The notes beneath the pieces are model-generated. The model did no database searches. It worked only from the letters and a program-made list of their open reading frames with translations, and was not told where the DNA came from. The position numbers and the translations under genes are program-made. 27,357 nt of DNA from Verrucomicrobiota bacterium. GTDB taxonomy: Bacteria; Verrucomicrobiota; Verrucomicrobiia; Chthoniobacterales; Terrimicrobiaceae. The DNA lies in contig JAPLTI010000090.1 in NCBI GenBank assembly GCA_026398285.1, forward strand, positions 1 to 27,357. Direction: 5' to 3'. Of this stretch, positions 23,335-27,357 are shown one piece after another (positions within the stretch are counted from its first letter, which is position 1; every line of letters begins with the position of its first letter).

Positions 23335-24144
23335 TCAGCGGAGGGATTTTTGCGCCAGATCGAGGACCTGCGCGGGCATGAGTCCCTGCGCCCGCAAGTC
23401 ACGCAGGTTGAGTCCACCCGTGCGTTTCGCCAAGCGGCGGCCTTCGGTATCGCAGACCAGCGGGCAGTGAAACCACGCGGGTTCGACCGCGCCGAGAGCG
23501 CGATAGAGAAGAATCTGCCGTGCGGTGGATGTAAGAAGATCCGCCCCGCGCACAACCTCGGTGATGCCCATGGCTATGTCATCGACCACCACGGCGAGTT
23601 CGTAGGCTGGGATGTCGTCGCGATTCCAAACGAGAAAATCCCCGAAATCGCGCAGGGTGGTTTTTTCGATGACACCGAAATTTTGATCCTTGAAAGAAAT
23701 GGCTTCGTCGTTGGGAACCCGGAAGCGCCAGTTCACACCAGAGGGCTCTTGGAAAGACTGCGCTTCCCGAGGATCAGCTCGCCACTCGACAGGAAAGACA
23801 GGTTCCTCCTCATGTGGAGCGAGGGATGATATTTCGCGGCGGGAGCGGCGGCAGGGGTAGATGAAGGCCGCCTCCTTGAGTCTGCGCCAGGCTTCCAGAT
23901 AAAAATGTCGGCGCTGGCTTTGGAAGATGGATTCCCCGCTCCAGTCCAGTCCCATCCAGCGCAAGTCGTCCATCGCAGCGCGGGCGAACTCCTCCGAGCA
24001 CCGGTGAGGATCGAGGTCCTCCATGCGGAGAAGAATCCGTCCATCAGCATCGCAGGCGCGACGGTGGGCTATGGAAAAAGTCAGTGCATGCCCGAGATGT
24101 AAATAACCTGTGGGTGTGGGAGCGAGGCGACCGAGATATTTCAT
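23335..24144 (-). CDS. gluQ: Glutamyl-Q tRNA(Asp) synthetase
   Basis: GluQ glutamylates queuosine at the wobble base of tRNA(Asp); it is a shortened glutamyl-tRNA synthetase without the anticodon-binding domain. The 269 residues fit. APTPTGYLHLGH holds the HIGH-type motif (16-19), RMEDLDPHR is near 41-48, and RRLAKRTGG near 236 stands for KMSKS. In E. coli YadB, cysteines of a CxC pair help bind zinc; here the region reads YPCRRSRRE with one cysteine (Cys98), so zinc binding may be reduced or absent. It is divergent from the acyltransferase gene across 76 bases with a symmetrical operator-like element. Confidence 0.93.
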   Translation of the reverse strand: MKYLGRLAPTPTGYLHLGHALTFSIAHRRACDADGRILLRMEDLDPHRCSEEFARAAMDDLRWMGLDWSGESIFQSQRRHFYLEAWRRLKEAAFIYPCRRSRREISSLAPHEEEPVFPVEWRADPREAQSFQEPSGVNWRFRVPNDEAISFKDQNFGVIEKTTLRDFGDFLVWNRDDIPAYELAVVVDDIAMGITEVVRGADLLTSTARQILLYRALGAVEPAWFHCPLVCDTEGRRLAKRTGGLNLRDLRAQGLMPAQVLDLAQKSLR

Positions 24145-24162
24145 GTGGGCGATGAAGGGGCG

Positions 24163-24214
24163 ATATTCGGGATTTCAGGTTAATAGTGCAAAGTTTTCCA
24201 AACCTGAATACTAA
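24163..24214. promoter_or_regulatory. Symmetrical divergent promoter region between gluQ and the acyltransferase gene
   Basis: A perfect inverted repeat TTCAGGTT (24174-24181) and AACCTGAA (24201-24208) is separated by 19 bases. For gluQ on the minus strand TTGCAC (24186-24191) and GAATAT (24163-24168) are 17 bases apart. On the plus strand GTGCAA (the same six bases) and TACTAA (24209-24214) are also 17 bases apart. The repeat arms lie inside the two spacers, a natural place for a regulator controlling both genes. The sequence pattern is seen; the function is inferred. Confidence 0.42.
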
Positions 24215-24220
24215 CAAAGA

Positions 24221-25378
24221 ATGCAGCCCCTCATCACAGAAACCCTACGTGGCCGCAAGGCCGCTTTTGCGTTGGAGAAGGAGTATATCGAATTGTTCGA
24301 GTCCCTGCCGAACGCAAATGTCTTTTTCTCACCCGAGTGGGTTTATTCGTGGCTCTTGAGTCTCGGGCGCAGATACGAGGTGTGCTTCATTACCTGCCGG
24401 GATGAGGGGCGCCTGGTTGGTGTGTGGCCATTTTTTGAACATCGCATCCCTGTGATCGGAATATCGCTTTTGCCGGTGGGGGCACAAGCGGCGGATCTTT
24501 TTGATCCCGTGGCAAGGCAGGATGCCATGGGACCGTTGGTCGAGGCTCTGTGCGCGCTTTGCAAAAACTATAGCTTTGCCTGGATGCCGCTGTTGTCGCT
24601 GCAGTTCGCCAATCAGGTGCTTCAACCGGCGATCAAATCGGGCAAAGGTCGACACTTTCTTCGCAAGCGGACCGAGCGCTTTCTTGTCGAGTTGGACAAG
24701 TTCAAAAGCTTCGAGGATTTCATGCAGATGGTCTTCGGCCCGAAAACCCGCCAGAGTCTTCGGCGCAAAGCCCGGCGCCTTGATGAGAAAGGTGAGGTGC
24801 GATTCCAAAGTCTAGAGACGCCCGAGGACGTCTCGCCTTGGATTACAAAAGCCATGCAACTCGAAAAAGTGAGCTGGAAAGGCGAAGAGGGCGTGGGAAT
24901 TTTCAAGCGCGCGACGCACCGGGCCTTTTACCACCTGCTCATGGAAAGCCTCGCCGCGCGTGGACGCCTGCGTTTGAGCATCCTTACGGTGAATGACGAA
25001 CTGGTCGCCTACGAAATCGGCATTCTCGGGGCTGACAACTACTGCATGCATGGCACGGCATTTGATCCTGCGATGGCCTCTTTTTCCCCCGGACGGCTTC
25101 TCATGTTGCATGTGCTGGAAAAATGCATCGGCGAGAATCGGCGGATCTATGACTTTTTGCAGAACGACCAGGAATTCAAGCGCCAGGTGTCAACGCACGC
25201 ATCGAGCTTTTGGGACTGGATCGTCTTCCCTCGTTCGCTGCGCGGTGCCCTCTTGCTTGTTCTTGTGCGAACGCTCCACAACTGCAGCGAATGGAAGCGC
25301 CGGAGGGCTAAAAAAATAGAAGAGGCCAAACGCAAAGCGGCTGAGAATACCGAGTCGCCGGTGATCGATCCCGAGTAG
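24221..25378 (+). CDS. CelD/FemAB-like acyltransferase (GNAT fold)
   Basis: The 385 residues match the BioF2-like acetyltransferase group (Acetyltransf_6), often found with cellulose or other exopolysaccharide genes. NVFFSPEWVYSWLLSLG near residue 34 is the typical start; RQSLRRKARRLDEKGEVRF (about 175-195) and the segment LSILTVNDELVAYEIGI with NYCMHGTAFDPAMASFSPGR (about 260-290) form the second GNAT-like half, and IYDFLQNDQEFKRQ is also family-like. The C-terminal 60 residues include a hydrophobic stretch and a basic helix that could touch the membrane. The acceptor is unknown. No polysaccharide genes adjoin it; the ABC transporter gene follows after 62 bases. Confidence 0.85.
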   Translation: MQPLITETLRGRKAAFALEKEYIELFESLPNANVFFSPEWVYSWLLSLGRRYEVCFITCRDEGRLVGVWPFFEHRIPVIGISLLPVGAQAADLFDPVARQDAMGPLVEALCALCKNYSFAWMPLLSLQFANQVLQPAIKSGKGRHFLRKRTERFLVELDKFKSFEDFMQMVFGPKTRQSLRRKARRLDEKGEVRFQSLETPEDVSPWITKAMQLEKVSWKGEEGVGIFKRATHRAFYHLLMESLAARGRLRLSILTVNDELVAYEIGILGADNYCMHGTAFDPAMASFSPGRLLMLHVLEKCIGENRRIYDFLQNDQEFKRQVSTHASSFWDWIVFPRSLRGALLLVLVRTLHNCSEWKRRRAKKIEEAKRKAAENTESPVIDPE

Positions 25379-25440
25379 CGCATTGCATTGACCGCAGCCG
25401 AATGGTTTCTTTGGAGATCCCCTTTTTTTAAAACCACACC

Positions 25441-26610
25441 ATGCTGGAAATCATCGACGCTTCCCTCTCAATCAGCTCGCTCCAGGGTTCCACGACCCTT
25501 CTGAACGGAGTTTCCGCCAAGTATCCGACGACACATTTTGGTGCAATCATTGGCCCATCGGGCTGTGGCAAGACGACCTTCCTGAAACTCATCGCAGGCA
25601 TAGCGCCCGGCGAAGAGGAAGGGCAAATTTTCTGGAAGGAACGCGACCTCGAGGATGAGGATTTTTCCCCTTCGGAGATTGGATATGTGCCGCAATTCAG
25701 CATCGCGCATGAGGAACTCACGGTTCGCGAGTGCGTGACATTCGCAATGAGGCTTCGGAGCACCAAGTCTTCCAGCGAGGACATCGACCGCATCCTTGGC
25801 GAAGTGGGAATGCAGGAATTCGAAGGGCATCGCGTAGGCGTGCTCTCCGGGGGACAGCGACGCCGGCTCGCGCTGGCGATCGAGTTGACGAGCCAACCGC
25901 AGATCCTGCTTTGCGATGAGGTCACAAGCGGACTCGACCCGCAGTCCGAGGACGACATTGTGAAGCTTCTGCACGCCCTGTCGCGTCAAAGCCAGCGCCT
26001 AGTGCTATCCGTCACGCACAGCCTCGCGCATCTGGAGCTTTACGACTCGGTGACGGTTTTCTACGGGGGCCACATCGTCTATCAGGGCAAGCCGGAGTTC
26101 ATCGCCCACTACTTCCGTGTCGATTCCCCCGATGAGGTGTATGCGCAGCTGGAGTTGCGAGAAGCCGAGGATTGGGCCGCCTCGTGGATCAAGCACCGCG
26201 ATGCGCTGAACGATGCAGCTGGGGACTTGAAAAAAGAAACACCACGAACGGATGAAGCAGAGTTTTCCGAATCGGTCGAACTCCCTAGCATCGGAAGCCA
26301 ACTTTTTGCGCCGCTGGATGATTTTCTTGCGATGCCGCCCGCAAATTTTTCTGCAACTTGGGTTGATCTTGGGCTTCCCTCTACTGGTGGCTATTTTTGC
26401 TTGGAACGGCCTGCCTGCGGTAAAAAACCTGAGTATGGGTCTGGATTTGAACCTGGTTCAACAACTCAACGAGGCGAGGGATTTTTTAATCCAGTCCAGC
26501 AAAGTCGGGAGCCTGGTTTCCGGGATCGTGATGTTTCAAGTCATCCTCCTAACGCTCATGGGTGCCAACAACTCCGGTCGCGAGATTGCCGCCGAGCGGG
26601 GGATTTTTGA
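25441..26610 (+). CDS. ABC transporter, ATP-binding part (frame lost near 26305)
   Basis: The first 285 or so residues are an ABCG/White-like ATP-binding domain. Walker A GPSGCGKT is at 38-45, the signature LSGGQ at 135-139, Walker B ILLCDE at 155-160 and the H-loop His at 193. A linker rich in acidic residues follows, ending ELPSIGSQLF. From the five-T run at 26303-26307 the frame is no longer coding: the real permease domain continues in the +1 frame, and the remaining residues to 26610 are nonsense. If one T of the run is dropped, the sequence reads GSQLLRRWMIFLR straight into the permease. So this is probably one half-transporter gene ending at 27124. The exported substrate is unknown. 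Confidence 0.88.
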   Translation: MLEIIDASLSISSLQGSTTLLNGVSAKYPTTHFGAIIGPSGCGKTTFLKLIAGIAPGEEEGQIFWKERDLEDEDFSPSEIGYVPQFSIAHEELTVRECVTFAMRLRSTKSSSEDIDRILGEVGMQEFEGHRVGVLSGGQRRRLALAIELTSQPQILLCDEVTSGLDPQSEDDIVKLLHALSRQSQRLVLSVTHSLAHLELYDSVTVFYGGHIVYQGKPEFIAHYFRVDSPDEVYAQLELREAEDWAASWIKHRDALNDAAGDLKKETPRTDEAEFSESVELPSIGSQLFAPLDDFLAMPPANFSATWVDLGLPSTGGYFCLERPACGKKPEYGSGFEPGSTTQRGEGFFNPVQQSREPGFRDRDVSSHPPNAHGCQQLRSRDCRRAGDF

Positions 26611-27124
26611 AAAGGAGAAACTCTCCGGCCTGAATCCCCTCGCCTACATCGGATCCAAGGCGGCTTTCTTGTCGGTGCTTGTGCTGGCACAGTCGTTGTG
26701 GATGGGACTTTTCGTCCACCACATCTGCGGATTCCCTGGTGAACTGGGAGGGCAACTTCTGCTGCTGGTCCTGGTGAATGCCGCGATGACTTCCATTTGC
26801 CTTGGCATCTCCAGTCTCATGTCATCGCCTGAGCAGGCCTCGCTGGCTTCGATCTACCTTGTCGGCTTCCAACTCCCCCTCTCGGGAGCCGTTCTTGCCC
26901 TGCCGGAATGGTTCGGTGCGCTGACCCGTCCCTTCATTTCCGCCTACTGGAGCTGGTCGGGCATACTGAAAACCCTCAAGTCCGAGCGCTACTACGACAT
27001 CGTGCAGATGGTGATTCAAAGCCCCCTGTCGCCGGGCGCTCTTTGTATTTTAGTGCTCGTGGCGCACATCATGGCAGGGCTCATCATCGCCTGGACAGCC
27101 TGTGAGCGTCGACGCCTAGTCTGA
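26252..27124 (+). CDS. ABC-2-type permease part of the same transporter, +1 frame
   Basis: This frame carries the membrane domain that normally follows the ATPase domain in ABCG-like half-transporters. Native sequence begins near 26306 (RRWMIFLRC), followed by LQLGLILGFPLLVAIFAW, SGIVMFQVILLTLMGANNSG, the EIAAERGIFEKEKLSGLNPL coupling segment and several more hydrophobic helices (about six in all). The ATG at 26252 is simply the first in the frame; residues before about 18 overlap the ATPase linker and are unlikely to be native. An ATG at 26318 could allow separate translation. A strong terminator follows 20 bases after the stop. Confidence 0.85.
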   Translation: MKQSFPNRSNSLASEANFLRRWMIFLRCRPQIFLQLGLILGFPLLVAIFAWNGLPAVKNLSMGLDLNLVQQLNEARDFLIQSSKVGSLVSGIVMFQVILLTLMGANNSGREIAAERGIFEKEKLSGLNPLAYIGSKAAFLSVLVLAQSLWMGLFVHHICGFPGELGGQLLLLVLVNAAMTSICLGISSLMSSPEQASLASIYLVGFQLPLSGAVLALPEWFGALTRPFISAYWSWSGILKTLKSERYYDIVQMVIQSPLSPGALCILVLVAHIMAGLIIAWTACERRRLV

Positions 27125-27143
27125 GTTGCCATCACCAGAAAAC

Positions 27144-27181
27144 AAAAAGACCGCTGGCCTTTCGACCAGCGGTCTTTTTTT
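27144..27181. terminator. Bidirectional rho-independent terminator
   Basis: AGACCGCTGG (27148-27157) pairs perfectly with CCAGCGGTCT (27166-27175) around an 8-base loop. A T-run (27175-27181) follows on the plus strand and an A-run (27144-27148) gives a T-run on the minus strand. It lies between two convergent genes, the ABC permease and the SWIB gene, and can end both transcripts. Confidence 0.93.
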
Positions 27182-27197
27182 AAAGAAAAGTGCCGAG

Positions 27198-27357
27198 TTA
27201 CTTGATGTGAGCCGAAACGAGCTTGGTCATTTCGAACATCGTCACTTGGGACTTGCCACCGAAAACAGCCTTGAGAGCGGCGTCGGCGTTAATGTTACGT
27301 TTATTTTTTTCATCCTGAAGCTTGTGCTTCTTGATGTAGTCCCAGAGTTTTTTGGTG
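27198..27357 (-). CDS. SWIB/MDM2-domain protein, C-terminal part (5' end outside the window)
   Basis: The minus-strand frame reads TKKLWDYIKKHKLQDEKNKR then NINADAALKAVFGG and ends HIK with TAA at 27198-27200, giving 52 visible residues. LWDYIKKHKLQD and the following FGG and MFEMTKLVSAHI are characteristic of the SWIB domain, which in bacteria occurs as a small stand-alone protein (in Chlamydia also fused to topoisomerase I). The bacterial role is unclear, probably in chromatin or DNA binding. The gene is cut by the window edge, and the terminator at 27144-27181 follows it. Confidence 0.9.
   Translation of the reverse strand, partial: TKKLWDYIKKHKLQDEKNKRNINADAALKAVFGGKSQVTMFEMTKLVSAHIK

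Overview
The window looks like a chromosomal stretch of a moderately GC-rich Gram-negative bacterium, most likely a member of the Verrucomicrobiota. Pointers are a long Ala/Pro-rich protein with KKET(V/A)(R/K)I-type motifs and a tail anchor, an FmdB-like protein that has lost its zinc cysteines, a SWIB-domain protein, and outer-membrane genes (kdsB, a lipocalin lipoprotein, an L,D-transpeptidase). This assignment rests on remembered family traits, not on a database search. No rRNA, tRNA, CRISPR array or transposase was seen.

Layout. 1-3.4 kb (+): end of a secreted/lipoprotein-like gene, secG, then the overlapping cofactor genes panC and nadB. 3.46-4.56 kb (+): a compact two-gene unit, a small unknown protein and an AbiEii-like nucleotidyltransferase, with its own promoter-like region. 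4.6-5.5 kb (+): a PfkB sugar kinase. 5.6-7.5 kb (-): a short membrane reading frame without a start codon, fabD, and a broken SbtA-type bicarbonate transporter. 7.6-8.4 kb (+): lipocalin and FmdB-like genes. 8.4-14.4 kb (-): a YfcE-like phosphodiesterase, a thioredoxin gene that has lost its active site, a protein with about eight 36-residue Ala/Pro repeats, argF, argD, rplQ and rpoA. 14.6-17.5 kb: kdsB (+), an unknown secreted protein (-), rmuC (+). 17.7-22.0 kb (-): a broken chemoreceptor, an L,D-transpeptidase, a secreted protein with six 19-residue repeats, and an Old Yellow Enzyme. 22.1-27.4 kb: a DEAD-box helicase (+), gluQ (-), a CelD/FemAB-like acyltransferase (+), a frameshifted ABC ATPase/permease (+), a strong bidirectional terminator, and the end of a SWIB protein (-).

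Most genes are core metabolism and envelope functions: CoA and NAD synthesis, arginine synthesis, fatty acid initiation, Kdo activation, protein export and transcription.

The most unusual feature is that four genes (SbtA, thioredoxin, chemoreceptor, ABC transporter) are each broken by a frame change. In three of them a block of codons also appears to be missing at the break, while neighbouring genes are intact. This is either real gene decay or an assembly/sequencing artefact. The best candidate for an under-described system is the small-protein/AbiEii-like pair, whose promoter carries direct and inverted repeats and may give a leaderless message.
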